From Devosia sp. Root413D1 (GTDB taxonomy: Bacteria > Pseudomonadota > Alphaproteobacteria > Rhizobiales > Devosiaceae), in NCBI RefSeq assembly GCF_001425235.1, contig NZ_LMEA01000001.1:248001-312000 (forward strand): a stretch of DNA of 64,000 nt, in the 5' to 3' direction. The position numbers were made by a program, and so were the translations under genes. This document shows positions 17,302 through 27,020 of this stretch, piece after piece. Numbering within the stretch: position 1 is the stretch's first letter; every line of letters starts with the position of its first letter. The notes beneath the pieces were generated by a model. That model searched no databases, had not been told where the DNA came from, and was given only the letters and a program-made list of their open reading frames with translations.

Positions 17302-17688
17302 CTACACCAGCCCCTTGCTCAGCAGCACGGCGTAGATAATCGCGGCATAGGTCAGCTGGTGGGTAATCTGATCGAGCCCGTGCAGGCTCCAGAACCGCCG
17401 TGGCTGCGTGTCGACATGGACGCCGCGCGAATAGTGGATCTTCGAATAGTCGAGCAGGTAGTGCACCACGAACTCGGCCACCACGATACCCGCGAGCCAT
17501 GGGAGCGGCGTGCCCGCCAGCAGCAGCAGCAGCGCCGTCAGCCCGGCATGCACGCCGGCATGCGCATAACCGCCTGGCTGGCGGAAATCGCCCTTACCGC
17601 CCAGCATCCATCCCGGCTGCAGAAAGTAATCCGCGATGTAGTGCTTGAGCTCCAGTCCGATGAACAGCAGAAAGAATAGTCCGACCAT
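17302..17688 (-). CDS. DUF3307 membrane protein
   Basis: Starting at ATG 17688, which has GGACAAG upstream, the protein has 128 residues and about three to four membrane segments. The HYIADYFLQPGWM (about 16-28), HAGVHAGLTALLL and VHYLLDYSKI blocks match DUF3307, an uncharacterised integral membrane family found near some phage-resistance and housekeeping genes. The function is unknown. An upstream ATG at 17721 would add 11 polar residues and is less likely. Confidence 0.75.
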   Translation of the reverse strand: MVGLFFLLFIGLELKHYIADYFLQPGWMLGGKGDFRQPGGYAHAGVHAGLTALLLLLAGTPLPWLAGIVVAEFVVHYLLDYSKIHYSRGVHVDTQPRRFWSLHGLDQITHQLTYAAIIYAVLLSKGLV

Positions 17689-17875
17689 TCGGTCTTGTCC
17701 TTGCGGGGGTGACGCCCCCACGGCCCATCCCCGGGAGCTGATGCTTGCAAGCTCCCGTTGTCTGAGGCAAGCGCAGAGTTTACTCCTGTGTTAGGTTCCC
17801 GTCAGCGCCGTTCAGCCGGCGTTCATGGGCGGCGTGGCAGGTGGTCCGCGCCGGACGTCTGTCCTGGAGGTTCCG

Positions 17876-18652
17876 ATGCTGCGGCTGCTTGCCTCGTTCA
17901 TTCTGCTGCTGTTGGTAGCGCAACCCGCCCTCGCCGCGTCCGGCAAGGCGATGGGCGTTGATCCTGCTGCCCGGCTCGAGGACAAATCCGGGACCAAGAC
18001 ACTGGTGGTCGGCACCGACGTCTTCATCGGTGATCGCGTCGTCACCGATGCCAAGGGCCTCGTCCAGATCCTGTTTTCCGACAGGACCAAGCTGGTGGTC
18101 GGCCCGCGATCGGCGCTGGTGATCGAGGATTACCTGCTGCGTGAGGATGGTTCGGGCGGCAAGTTCGCCATCAACGCACTGTCGGGGACGTTCCGCTTCG
18201 TCACCGGCGGCGCCCCCAAGGACCGCTACCTGATCACTACCCCCACCGGCACCGTCGGGGTGCGCGGCACCGCCTTCGACCTCAACGTCCATTCCGATCA
18301 CTATTCCCTGCTGCTGTTCCACGGCGCCGTGGTGATGTGCAACAAGGCCAATAAATGCATCACCGTCGATGATTTCTGCGATGTCGGCATGGCCGACCTG
18401 ACCGACGCTAAGCTGCTCGGCAACACCGAGGATTTCGTCGGCGCCGAGCGCACCTCGATGCGCGGCATGTTCCCCTGGGCCGTGTCGGAGAGCGACCTGC
18501 TCACGCCATTCTGGGTGGCGCAGGCCCGCGAGTGCCTCAACCGGTCCGTGCAGCCCAACGACACCGACGCCGGCGGCGCCAGCCCTGACGGCGAGCCGCC
18601 GCGGTCACAACGGTCGCCCGGCAACGGCCTGCAGACGGGCCCCAACGGCTAA
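17876..18652 (+). CDS. secreted FecR-domain protein
   Basis: The 258-residue product has a signal peptide (about 1-21, ending QPALA) and then a FecR domain (about 45-160). The ITTPTGTVGVRGTAFDLNV segment is the family hallmark. The C-terminal third is Pro/Gly/Asp-rich and has several cysteines. ATG 17876 has CTGGAGG just upstream. It lies 24 bases before the CHASE2-adenylate cyclase gene; FecR-type secreted proteins paired with CHASE2 cyclases are a recurrent arrangement in alphaproteobacteria, suggesting periplasmic sensing feeding cAMP synthesis. Confidence 0.85.
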   Translation: MLRLLASFILLLLVAQPALAASGKAMGVDPAARLEDKSGTKTLVVGTDVFIGDRVVTDAKGLVQILFSDRTKLVVGPRSALVIEDYLLREDGSGGKFAINALSGTFRFVTGGAPKDRYLITTPTGTVGVRGTAFDLNVHSDHYSLLLFHGAVVMCNKANKCITVDDFCDVGMADLTDAKLLGNTEDFVGAERTSMRGMFPWAVSESDLLTPFWVAQARECLNRSVQPNDTDAGGASPDGEPPRSQRSPGNGLQTGPNG

Positions 18653-18676
18653 CCACACCAGGACTCGATCCCGCCG

Positions 18677-20842
18677 ATGCTCCGACGCCTGCTGCCGATC
18701 CTCGCTGGCCTCGTCATCGTGATCCTGTTGACGTTCCTGCGCATCGCCGACCCCTTCCCGGTGCAGGTGCTGCGTGAAATCGCCTTCGATTTCTACCAGC
18801 GCCTGCATCCCCGCCCGCAGGGGGAGTTCCCGGTCCGCGTCATCGATATCGACGAAGCCGCGCTTGCCGAATTCGGCCAATGGCCGTGGCCGCGCGATCG
18901 CCTCGCCGCACTCACCGATCGGCTGACCGAGCTCGGCGCTGCCGCCATCGGCTTCGACGTGCTGTTCCCCGAGGCCGACCGTATGTCGCCGAGCCGCATC
19001 GCGGCAGGCCTGCCCGGCGTCGATGCCGCGACGCTCCCCGACTACGACGCCATCTTCGCGGCCTCGCTGTCGCGCGCCCCCTCGATCCTCGGCTTCTCGC
19101 GCACCCCCTCCGGCAAGCCGCTGACCGGCAACCCCAAGGGCGGCTACGCCATTTCCGGGCCCGACCCTACCGAGCGCATCCCGTTCCTCACCGGCACCGC
19201 CGCGCCGATCCCGATCCTGCGCGATGCAGCACCCGGCCTCGCCGCCCTCAGCCTCAATTCCGAGCTCTCGGCCGGCGCCGTCCGCCGCATCCCCATGCTG
19301 TGGACCAATGGCAGCCAGCTGTTCCCCACCCTCTCGGTTGAGGCCCTGCGCCTCGCCATGGGCATCAGCACCGTGGTGGTGTTCGGCGATACCGCCGCCG
19401 AGGGCTATGTCGACAGCATCCGGCTCGGCGATTTCACCGTGCCGCTGACCTCCGAGGGCGACCTCTGGCTCTATTACAGCCGCCCCAGCCCGGATCTGCT
19501 GGTCTCGGCCGCGGACCTGCTCGGGCCGAATTACCAGCAGCTGAGCGATCGGATCGCCGGCAATATCGTGCTGGTCGGCACGTCTGCGTCGGGCCTGCTC
19601 GACCTCCACAACACCACGCTGGGCGACAACGTCGCCGGCGTCACCATCCACGCCCAAGCCATCGAGCAGATCCTCTCGGGCACCTATCTCAGCCGCCCCG
19701 ACTGGGTGGCGGGGCTCGAGATCGTCGGCTTCCTGGCGCTCGGCGCTTTCATGGTGGTGGTGGTGCTGCTGCTCGGCCCGCTTGTCGGTATTGCTGCCGG
19801 TGCGCTCTCGCTCACCGCCGCCATCGGCTTTTCGTGGTGGATGTTCACCACCAGCGGCATCATGCTCGATCCGAGCTACCCGCTGATCGGTCTGACCCTG
19901 CTCTACCTGGCGCTGGTGTTCTTCCGCTTCGTGACCACCGAGCGCGCCAAAAAGCAGATCCGCCGTGCCTTCGGCTACTACGTCGCCCCCTCATTGCTGA
20001 GCGAGATCGAAAAGAACGGCGACCGGCTGAAGCTCGGTGGCGAAGTGCGCCGCATCACCGTGCTGTTCTCCGATATGCGCGGCTTCACCTCGCTGAGCGA
20101 GAAGCTCGAGCCCAGGCGTATTCTCGCCATTCTCAACACCCTGTTCGGCGCCCTGGGCCACGAGATCATCGGCCGCATGGGCACCATCGACAAGTTCATC
20201 GGCGACGCCATCATGGCGTTCTGGAACGCGCCCGTCGACGTCCCCGACCATGAACGCAAAGCCCTGCGCTCGGCACTGGGCATGCGCCAGAAGCTCGCCG
20301 AACTGAACCATACCGATGCCTTCCACCTCAGGGCGGACAAGGCCGCGGTAGGGGAACTCGGTATCGGCATCGGCATCTCCACCGGCGAAGCGCTGGTGGG
20401 CAATATGGGTCTCGAAACCCGCTTCGATTATTCCGCCCTCGGCGACACCGTGAACGTCGCGAGCCGGGTCGAAAGCGCCTGCAAGGAGGTCGGCTACGAT
20501 ATCCTCGTCGCCGATCCGGTCCGCGTCATCGTCTCCGATTTCGCCTTCCTCGAAGCCGGCGCGCTGGCGCTGAAGGGCAAGGCCGAGCGCGTCGTCATCT
20601 ACCTCCTGGTCGGCGATGCCGAGCTCGCCAAATCCGGCGCGTTCCACCTGCTGCGCGTTACCCACGCCGAAGCGCTCGAAGCGCTCCGCACCGGCCGCGA
20701 CACCCGCGGCGCCATCGCCGAGTGTATCGCCCTATCGGCCAAGCTCGAGCCCGGCCTCAAGAAATTCTACGAACTGCTCCCCGGCCGCCGCATGGATTTT
20801 GTGTCGACCGAGACCGTCGTGCCGATCACCCCGGCGGCGTGA
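18677..20842 (+). CDS. CHASE2-domain class III adenylate/guanylate cyclase
   Basis: The 721-residue protein has an N-terminal membrane anchor (about 5-22), a periplasmic CHASE2 sensor (about 25-330), three membrane helices (about 345-425) and a cytoplasmic class III cyclase domain (about 450-640). Catalytic elements are intact: the first metal Asp in LFSDMRGFT, DKFIGDAIMAFWNAP with the base-selecting Lys and the second metal Asp, and NVASRVE with the transition-state Asn and Arg. A Lys in DKF points to ATP, hence cAMP. The FecR gene is immediately upstream and probably cotranscribed. Confidence 0.9.
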   Translation: MLRRLLPILAGLVIVILLTFLRIADPFPVQVLREIAFDFYQRLHPRPQGEFPVRVIDIDEAALAEFGQWPWPRDRLAALTDRLTELGAAAIGFDVLFPEADRMSPSRIAAGLPGVDAATLPDYDAIFAASLSRAPSILGFSRTPSGKPLTGNPKGGYAISGPDPTERIPFLTGTAAPIPILRDAAPGLAALSLNSELSAGAVRRIPMLWTNGSQLFPTLSVEALRLAMGISTVVVFGDTAAEGYVDSIRLGDFTVPLTSEGDLWLYYSRPSPDLLVSAADLLGPNYQQLSDRIAGNIVLVGTSASGLLDLHNTTLGDNVAGVTIHAQAIEQILSGTYLSRPDWVAGLEIVGFLALGAFMVVVVLLLGPLVGIAAGALSLTAAIGFSWWMFTTSGIMLDPSYPLIGLTLLYLALVFFRFVTTERAKKQIRRAFGYYVAPSLLSEIEKNGDRLKLGGEVRRITVLFSDMRGFTSLSEKLEPRRILAILNTLFGALGHEIIGRMGTIDKFIGDAIMAFWNAPVDVPDHERKALRSALGMRQKLAELNHTDAFHLRADKAAVGELGIGIGISTGEALVGNMGLETRFDYSALGDTVNVASRVESACKEVGYDILVADPVRVIVSDFAFLEAGALALKGKAERVVIYLLVGDAELAKSGAFHLLRVTHAEALEALRTGRDTRGAIAECIALSAKLEPGLKKFYELLPGRRMDFVSTETVVPITPAA

Positions 20843-20880
20843 TTGGTGCGAAGGGCACACACCCTCCATACCCACCGGCC

Positions 20881-20905
20881 GTCATCCCTGCGAAAGCAGG
20901 GACCC
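20881..20905. repeat. single REP-like arm, GTCATCCC family
   Basis: The 25-base hairpin GTCATCCCTGCGAAAGCAGG plus GACCC is identical to the arm at 2096. It lies between the convergent cyclase and SelO genes and may help to separate their transcripts. Confidence 0.8.
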
Positions 20906-20945
20906 AACTATCCCCTTGGGCGCCTTCGGCTCAAATGAACGCCCC

Positions 20946-22355
20946 TCACTCCCCCGCATAGGCCTCGCGCATTTCCTCGATCTCGCCCATTGCCTCGTAG
21001 AGCGGGCGCCAGTCGTCGCGCTCGGCAATCGGCGCCCACAGCGCCTCCATCTCGTCGATCAGCATGGTCCGCGGCACATCGCGCTTGAAATACGGGTGGT
21101 CGAGATTGGCATCCGGCGACGCCGGGTGCGCAGTCAACAGGCCGGCCAGCGTCTCGAAAGCCGAACCGCGATAGTGGTCGGCCGCCGGGCTCCGCATCGC
21201 CCGCGCTCCATCGCCACCGCGCCAATCGAAGAAGAACTGCTCGAACGGCATCTGCGTTTCGCGCAGGAAGTTGAACACCTCCTGCACCAGCAGCGCATCC
21301 GCTTCCACCCCGAGCGACGCGAGCCCCAGACGCTCCAGCACCGCCGACCACACCGAACGCTGGAACGCCGGCCAGAACTGGTTCAGCGCCGCTTCCATCT
21401 CGGCATGCTCACCCAGCGGCAGCAGCACTTCGGCGAGCCGCGTCAGGTTCCAGGCCAGCGTGTCCGGTTGCTTGCCGAAGGCATAAAGCCCCCACTCGTC
21501 GAAATAGGCCGCGGTGAAACTCGGATCATAGGTCGGCAGGAACCGCCACGGTCCGTAGTCGAAACTCTCGCCGGTGATGTTGATATTGTCGGTATTGAGC
21601 ACCCCGTGCACGAACCCCGCCGCGATCCACCGCGCCCCGGTTTCGGCGACATGTTCGCTCACCGCGCCAAGGAACTTTGCTGCCCGGCCGTTATCGCCCT
21701 CGACCCACAGCTCGGGGTAATAGGCGCGCACCGAGTGGTCGAGCAGCGCCCGCAGCCGCTCGTCTTCCTTCAAATAGCTCAGCCGCTGGAACGAACCGAT
21801 CCGCGTGTGCCCGTGCGATAGCCGCACCAGCACCGACGAGCGCGTCGGCGACGGCTCGTCGCCGCGCTGCAGCTCCTCGCCGGTTTCGATCAGCGACAGC
21901 GATTTGGAGGTGTTCACCTGAAGCGCCTCGAGCATGGCCGTCGCCAGCACCTCGCGCACTCCACCCTTCAGCGTCAGCCGTCCATCCCCGGCCCGCGACC
22001 ACGGCGTCCGCCCCGATCCCTTGGTGCCCAGGTCCATCAGCCGGCCGTCATTGAGATCCTCGAGTTGCGCATAGAGAAAGCCGCGCCCGTCGCCGAGATC
22101 GGGGTTGTAGGTCTGGAACTGATGCCCGTGATAGCGCAGCGCCAAAGGCTCCGGGAACGACCCCGGCAGCGGCTCGAACTTGCCGAAGTAATTCACCCAG
22201 TCGTCGTCGCTGAGCCCATCGAGCCCCACCGACGCCGCCGCCCGCTGGTTGCGATAGCGCAGGGTATGCTCAGGAAACTGTGCCGCCCGAACCTTGTCGA
22301 AATAGCCCTCGCCAAGCTCGGCATGGGTGGTGCGGGGTTTGAAGGGATGGGTCAT
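20946..22355 (-). CDS. selO: SelO-family protein adenylyltransferase (YdiU)
   Basis: The 469-residue product matches SelO/YdiU pseudokinases, which transfer AMP to Ser, Thr or Tyr residues of proteins and are linked to redox stress. Family blocks seen include LGDGRGFLYAQLEDLN (87-102), KGSGRTPWSRAGDGR (112-126) with nucleotide-binding Lys112, and GVLNTDNINI (251-260) with the catalytic Asp256-Asn257. The fold binds ATP in a flipped orientation. The C-terminus (REAYAGE) is short and lacks the terminal Cys/Sec motif seen in some members. Start ATG 22355 (MTHPF) is preferred over upstream ATGs inside the repeat. Confidence 0.9.
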   Translation of the reverse strand: MTHPFKPRTTHAELGEGYFDKVRAAQFPEHTLRYRNQRAAASVGLDGLSDDDWVNYFGKFEPLPGSFPEPLALRYHGHQFQTYNPDLGDGRGFLYAQLEDLNDGRLMDLGTKGSGRTPWSRAGDGRLTLKGGVREVLATAMLEALQVNTSKSLSLIETGEELQRGDEPSPTRSSVLVRLSHGHTRIGSFQRLSYLKEDERLRALLDHSVRAYYPELWVEGDNGRAAKFLGAVSEHVAETGARWIAAGFVHGVLNTDNINITGESFDYGPWRFLPTYDPSFTAAYFDEWGLYAFGKQPDTLAWNLTRLAEVLLPLGEHAEMEAALNQFWPAFQRSVWSAVLERLGLASLGVEADALLVQEVFNFLRETQMPFEQFFFDWRGGDGARAMRSPAADHYRGSAFETLAGLLTAHPASPDANLDHPYFKRDVPRTMLIDEMEALWAPIAERDDWRPLYEAMGEIEEMREAYAGE

Positions 22356-22365
22356 AGCCAGCCGC

Positions 22366-22495
22366 ATCCCCCTCCCCAACCCTCCCCGCAAGGGGGAGGG
22401 TGCCGCATCCAGTCCGAGGCGCTATCAAGCCACAGCCACCGGCCGGCACCTCCCCCTAGACGGGGGAGGTTGGGAGGGGGGGCGCCCCATGCGCC
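22366..22495. repeat. nested palindromic element, CTCCCC family
   Basis: Two inverted arms, CCTCCCCGCAAGGGGGAGGG (22379-22398) and ACCTCCCCCTAGACGGGGGA.. (from 22448), fill the gap between the SelO and RNA methyltransferase genes. Confidence 0.75.
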
Positions 22496-22509
22496 AAGGC
22501 CAGTAACCC

Positions 22510-23703
22510 TCACCGCCGAAACACCCCGACCACCTCGACATGCGTCGACCATGCGAACTGATCCACCGGCACCACGCTCTCGAGCCGATATCCGCCGGCG
22601 ATCAGGATCGCCGCGTCGCGTGCAAAGGTCTTGGGCTCGCAGGATACCGCCACCACAGTCTTCACGGTGCTGCGCGCCAGCTCCTTCGCCTGCGCTTCGG
22701 CGCCGGCGCGTGGCGGGTCGAACACCACCGCATCGAACGGGTTGAGCTCGATCGGGGCCAGCGGGTCGCGGAACAGGTCGCGCACTTTCGCCTCGACCGG
22801 CTTCAGCCCCTGCACGTGGTTGACTGCCTTGACCAGCGCCGCGATGCCCGCCCGGTCGCTGTCGGCCGCGAACACTCGCGCGCCCTCGGCCAGCCGCAGC
22901 GCGAACGGCCCGACGCCCGAGAACAGGTCGGCCACCGACTTCACCTTGCCAACACCTTCGCTGACCAGCCGGGCCAGCGTTTCTTCCGCCGCCGCCGTCG
23001 CCTGCAGGAAGCTCGCCGGTGGAATCTCCACCAAGGCCTTACCCATCTTCACCGCCGGCGGGCGCGCCATATAGACCGCATCGCCGTTGAAGGTCAGCCG
23101 CGCCAGTTTTTGCGCCCGCGCGAACTCCGCCAACGCCACCGACTTCAGCTTCCGTTCCGACTTGATGCTGAGGTCGATGCCGGTATCGGTGAGGGTAAAC
23201 GAGACGTCGCAATCGCCGGCCAGCGGCTGCAGCGCCCGGGCGATCCGCGGCGCGTGCTTCGACAGCGTCGGCATCAGGATCGGGCAGGCGTCGATATCGA
23301 GCACTTCGTGGCTTTTCGCCCGCATGTAGCCCGCGCCGGTCTTGCGCACATGCAGGGTGGCCCGCCGTCGCCCGGCGCCGGTCGCATCGATCAGCGGCTG
23401 CACCACGGTCTCGACCTCGGCATGCTGCAAGGCGATCTCGACCAGGCCGCGCTTGAAGCTCGCGTAGGTCTCACGATTGAGGTGCTGCAGCGAACAGCCG
23501 CCGCAGGTACCGAAATACGGGCTGATCGGCTCGGCCCGCTCGGCGCTCGGCGCGATGATGCTGATGAGCGTGCCGCGCTCACCGTCCCGCGCGATCTCCA
23601 CCCGCTCGCCCGGCAGCGTGAACGGCACAAACACCCGCTCGCCGCCGATCTCGCCGATGCCGTCGCCGTGCTGCCCGATACTGTCGATGGTAACTTCTGT
23701 CAT
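22510..23703 (-). CDS. class I SAM-dependent RNA m5U methyltransferase, TrmA/RlmD family
   Basis: The 397-residue protein has an N-terminal TRAM-like region, an Fe-S region with FGTCGGCSLQH (65-75; Cys67, Cys70) and ACPIL further on, a SAM fold with DLFSGVGPFALRLA, a DPPRAG loop, and the catalytic VSCEPKTFARD cysteine. This fits uridine-5 methylation of rRNA or tRNA. The first ligand cysteine of the usual C-x5-C-x2-C motif is Ser61 here, so a cluster would lack a standard ligand. ATG 23703 (MTEVTI) is the best start. Exact target (U747/U1939 of 23S or tRNA U54) cannot be told. Confidence 0.85.
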   Translation of the reverse strand: MTEVTIDSIGQHGDGIGEIGGERVFVPFTLPGERVEIARDGERGTLISIIAPSAERAEPISPYFGTCGGCSLQHLNRETYASFKRGLVEIALQHAEVETVVQPLIDATGAGRRRATLHVRKTGAGYMRAKSHEVLDIDACPILMPTLSKHAPRIARALQPLAGDCDVSFTLTDTGIDLSIKSERKLKSVALAEFARAQKLARLTFNGDAVYMARPPAVKMGKALVEIPPASFLQATAAAEETLARLVSEGVGKVKSVADLFSGVGPFALRLAEGARVFAADSDRAGIAALVKAVNHVQGLKPVEAKVRDLFRDPLAPIELNPFDAVVFDPPRAGAEAQAKELARSTVKTVVAVSCEPKTFARDAAILIAGGYRLESVVPVDQFAWSTHVEVVGVFRR

Positions 23704-23757
23704 GGGGAACGCACTAACAGGCGAGCGGGGCTTTGGCACGCGTTTCCCGACTGATAG

Positions 23758-23882
23758 AGACGGCCCCCTCCCATCCTCCCCCATAAAGGGGGAGGTGCTC
23801 CGCCGGTGTGCTTGGCACGATCGAAGACAGGGCCTCGACTCTTCACCTCCCCCTTTATGGGGGAGGCCGGGAGGGGGCCGTC
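23758..23882. repeat. nested palindromic element, CTCCCC family
   Basis: GACGGCCCCCTCCC at 23758-23772 is mirrored by GGGAGGGGGCCGTC at its far end, and each arm encloses a CTCCCCC/GGGGGAG hairpin. It is the most symmetrical copy in the window and fills the gap between two co-directional genes. Confidence 0.8.
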
Positions 23883-23920
23883 TGCTTCGGTTCTTGCACC
23901 CAGAGACATGGCCCAGTGCC

Positions 23921-26788
23921 TCAATGCACCGGCTGGCTCACCAATTCCAGCAGGCTGGCAATCGACACGAACGGGATTCCCATCCGCTCGCTGAGCCCGG
24001 TGGCGCAGGTCGAGACCGTCGACAGCCCGATCTCACATCCCTCGGGGATCTGGGCCTTGGCAAAGCGCGTCGCATGGGCGTTGAGCTCGGGCACATAGAG
24101 CCCCTTGTCGCCGGCATAGCCGCAGCAGGTGATGGCATCGAGCACCACTACCTTCTCGGCAATCACCGCCGCCAGCGCCTCGATGGCGCCCTGCTCCTTC
24201 AGCCGCTGCGCCGAGCAGTTGTGATGCACCGCCACGGCCGGCAGCGGCTTGGTAATGGTCAACCGCGGCAGGATTTCCTTGAGCAGGAACTCCGCCGAAT
24301 CCATCACCGCGGCCTCGCCCGGATGTTCGCGCATGTGCTTGGCACAGGTCGAGGCATCGGTCACCACCGGCAGCGCCCCGGCTCGGCTCAGCCCATCGAG
24401 TTCGCGCCGCGTCGACCCGCCGACGCGCTCGGCCTCCTCGGGAAAGCCTTTCGACAGGAACGGCTGGCCGCAGCATTGTCCGTCGAGCTTTTCCGGCACC
24501 ACCGGGTCGAACCCCGCCCGCCGCATCAGTGCGATCATCGCATCGGTGGTCGGCAGCAACCCGTTCTCGCGCGTCGGCGCCCCGAACATCCGCGTCGCGC
24601 AGGATGGGAAATACACCACCTGGCCGTTCGGCGCGTTGCGCGCCGGCACCGGCTTCGGCGCCCCCGGCCCCGGCCGCAGCGCCGGCGATACCCGCGGCAC
24701 GGCCTTGGGCGCCAGCGCATGCATGGCGCCCGCCACGGCATCCACTACGCCATTGCCGACGATCCGGCGGCCCAGCGCCTGCGCCCCGACTCCCAGCTTC
24801 ATGCCGGTCTCGAGCGCCGCGGTATGCCCGCTGACCCAATGCGCCACGTTGCGATCGCCATCCGACCGCCGCCTGCCACGTTCGCCGATCACCATGGTGC
24901 CGGTTTCGATCCCCACCGGGCAGCGCAGCGAACAGAGATTGCACGCCGCACAGGTATCGAGCCCCACATATTGGAAGCCCTCGTCCATGGCCTTGAGCCG
25001 CTCCGGATCTTCGCCGGTTTGCCTGAGCCGCGCCCGCTCGCGCGTCACCGCGATGCGCTGGCGCGGGCTGAGCGTCATGTGATGGCTCGGACAGGCCGGC
25101 TCGCAGAAGCCGCACTCGATGCAGAGGTCGACGATCTCGTCGGCCAGCGGCATCAGCTTCAGGTTCTTGATGTGGATGTCGGGATCGGGGTTGAGCAGCA
25201 CGCCCGGATTGAGCAGCCCCTCCGGGTCGAACAGGTGCTTGATCTCATGCATGATGAGATAGGCCTTGGTGCCCCACTCGGCCTCGACGAACGGCGCGAT
25301 GGCGCGCCCGGTGCCGTGCTCGGCCTTCAGCGAGCCGCCATAGCGGACCGACACCAGCTCCGACAGTTCCTTCGAAAAGTGATCGAACTTCACCGCCGCA
25401 TCCGGGTCCATGAAGTTGTCGCTCATCTGGAAATGCAGGTTGCCGGCCAGCGCGTGCCCGAAAATGATCGCATCCTCATAGCCGCAATCGTCGAGCAGCT
25501 TCCGCATATCGATGACGAAATCGGCCAGCCGGTCGATCGGCGCCGCCACGTCCTCGGTCAGCATCGAGGTGCCCTTCGGCCGCGCCGCGCCGCCGGTAGC
25601 GAAAAAGCCTTTCCGCACGTCCCACAGCCCATGCGAAATGTGCTCGTCGGCCGAGAACGTGATGTCCGTCGCCCCCTCGGAGGCAAGGATCGCCGAGGCC
25701 TTCGCGGTCTCCGCCTCGAGCGTCGCCTGGTCGGGCGCCGTCACGTCGATCAGGATCACCGGCGAAGTCTCGGTGAAGAACTTCACATAAGGCTGGATGG
25801 CCGGCAGGTGCTCTACCGTCGCCAGGGCTCGCCGCTCGATATACTCGGCGGCGGTAACGCCGGTCGTCACCTGCACCCCGCCATTGGCCAGCTTCGAGAT
25901 GGCGCGGGCGCAGGAATAGGGATCGGGGAACGGGATCAGCCCAGTCACCTTGTAGGGGTGCTCGGGAATGGTGTTGTAGGTCACCTCGGAGACGAAGCCG
26001 AGCGTCCCCTCCGAACCGACGATCAGGTGGATCAGGATGTCGATCGGATCGTGGAAATCGAGCAGCGCATTGATCGAGTAGCCGACGGTGTTCTTGATCC
26101 GGTATTTTTTGCGGATCAGCTCGACCAGCGCCGGATCGGCCTTGACCTTCTGGTGCAACGCCTTGAGCTCATCGAGCAGGTGCGCATGCGACGCCCGGAA
26201 CGCCGCGACCGACGCCGGATCGCCCGAATCGAGCACCGTGCCGTCGACCAGCATCACCCGCAGCCGGTGCATGGTGTGATAGGTGTTGTAGGCGACGCCA
26301 CAGCACATGCCCGACGAGTTGTTGTTCACCACCCCGCCGATCTTGCAGGTGGCCTGGCTCGCCGGATCCGGCCCCAGCTTGGCCCCGAACGGCTTCAGCG
26401 CCTTGTTGGCATTGGCGACGATCACCGCCGGCCCCAGCGTCACCCGCTGCCCGGCCTCGTGGATCTCGAGCTTCTTCCAGCCGTCGCCGAGCACCGCGAG
26501 CACCCCGTCGGTGATCGCCTGGCCGGAGAGCGACGTCCCCGCCGCGCGGAAGGTCAACGGCAGCTTTTCGGCGCGGGCGGCTTCGATCACCGCGCGCACT
26601 TCGTCCTCGGTATTGACGATCACCACCACTGCCGGGATCAGCCGGTAGGAGCTGGCATCGCCCGAATAGGCATAGGTCATCACCGGGTCGGTCATGATCC
26701 GGTCCTTGCGGATCAGATCCTTGAGCCGCGCCACAATCCCTTGCGTCGCCGCAGCCCGGTCCACCCCGATCGGGGCCATCTCGTTCAC
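23921..26788 (-). CDS. FAD-linked oxidase / Fe-S fusion dehydrogenase (D-lactate/D-2-hydroxyacid type)
   Basis: This 955-residue protein joins a GlcD-like FAD-binding domain (about 35-500; the PP-loop FRAAGTSLSGQA and GGVVNNNSSGM) to an Fe-S domain with two CxxCxxCxxxCP clusters (CIECGFCEPACP and CAACNLCSLRCP, about 540-630) and CCG motifs (GQCCGQPFLSKG and TCCGYAGDKGL) towards the C-terminus. The layout matches YdiJ/Dld-II-type quinone-linked D-2-hydroxyacid or D-lactate dehydrogenases at the inner membrane. Start is GTG 26788, or ATG 26779. The exact substrate is not evident. Confidence 0.88.
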   Translation of the reverse strand: MNEMAPIGVDRAAATQGIVARLKDLIRKDRIMTDPVMTYAYSGDASSYRLIPAVVVIVNTEDEVRAVIEAARAEKLPLTFRAAGTSLSGQAITDGVLAVLGDGWKKLEIHEAGQRVTLGPAVIVANANKALKPFGAKLGPDPASQATCKIGGVVNNNSSGMCCGVAYNTYHTMHRLRVMLVDGTVLDSGDPASVAAFRASHAHLLDELKALHQKVKADPALVELIRKKYRIKNTVGYSINALLDFHDPIDILIHLIVGSEGTLGFVSEVTYNTIPEHPYKVTGLIPFPDPYSCARAISKLANGGVQVTTGVTAAEYIERRALATVEHLPAIQPYVKFFTETSPVILIDVTAPDQATLEAETAKASAILASEGATDITFSADEHISHGLWDVRKGFFATGGAARPKGTSMLTEDVAAPIDRLADFVIDMRKLLDDCGYEDAIIFGHALAGNLHFQMSDNFMDPDAAVKFDHFSKELSELVSVRYGGSLKAEHGTGRAIAPFVEAEWGTKAYLIMHEIKHLFDPEGLLNPGVLLNPDPDIHIKNLKLMPLADEIVDLCIECGFCEPACPSHHMTLSPRQRIAVTRERARLRQTGEDPERLKAMDEGFQYVGLDTCAACNLCSLRCPVGIETGTMVIGERGRRRSDGDRNVAHWVSGHTAALETGMKLGVGAQALGRRIVGNGVVDAVAGAMHALAPKAVPRVSPALRPGPGAPKPVPARNAPNGQVVYFPSCATRMFGAPTRENGLLPTTDAMIALMRRAGFDPVVPEKLDGQCCGQPFLSKGFPEEAERVGGSTRRELDGLSRAGALPVVTDASTCAKHMREHPGEAAVMDSAEFLLKEILPRLTITKPLPAVAVHHNCSAQRLKEQGAIEALAAVIAEKVVVLDAITCCGYAGDKGLYVPELNAHATRFAKAQIPEGCEIGLSTVSTCATGLSERMGIPFVSIASLLELVSQPVH

Positions 26789-26956
26789 GTCACTATCCGC
26801 CCTTTAGGCCCGGAACGAGAAATCTCGCAGCCGGGCAAGATGTTTGGCAGGCATGTTAGAGACATTCGCAGCTGGGCGGTAGTGAGGCATTGGTCGTGGG
26901 CAATCGCCCGACTGATCGCCGGGCCGCCGGTCCCACCGAGACCAGTTTGCCATAAT

Positions 26957-26998
26957 GAAAACTCCCGCCTGCCGGAAAGCAGCCGGCCAGACGGGAGC
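26957..26998 (-). terminator. rho-independent terminator after the PadR gene
   Basis: On the minus strand CTCCCG (26997-26992) pairs with CGGGAG (26967-26962), enclosing an inner GCCGGC/GCCGG stem, and is followed by TTTTCATTATGG. It lies just downstream of the PadR gene. The ending resembles that of the candidate sRNA terminator at 51203. Confidence 0.75.
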
Positions 26999-27020
26999 GC
27001 TTGTCACTCAGGCGGGACAA

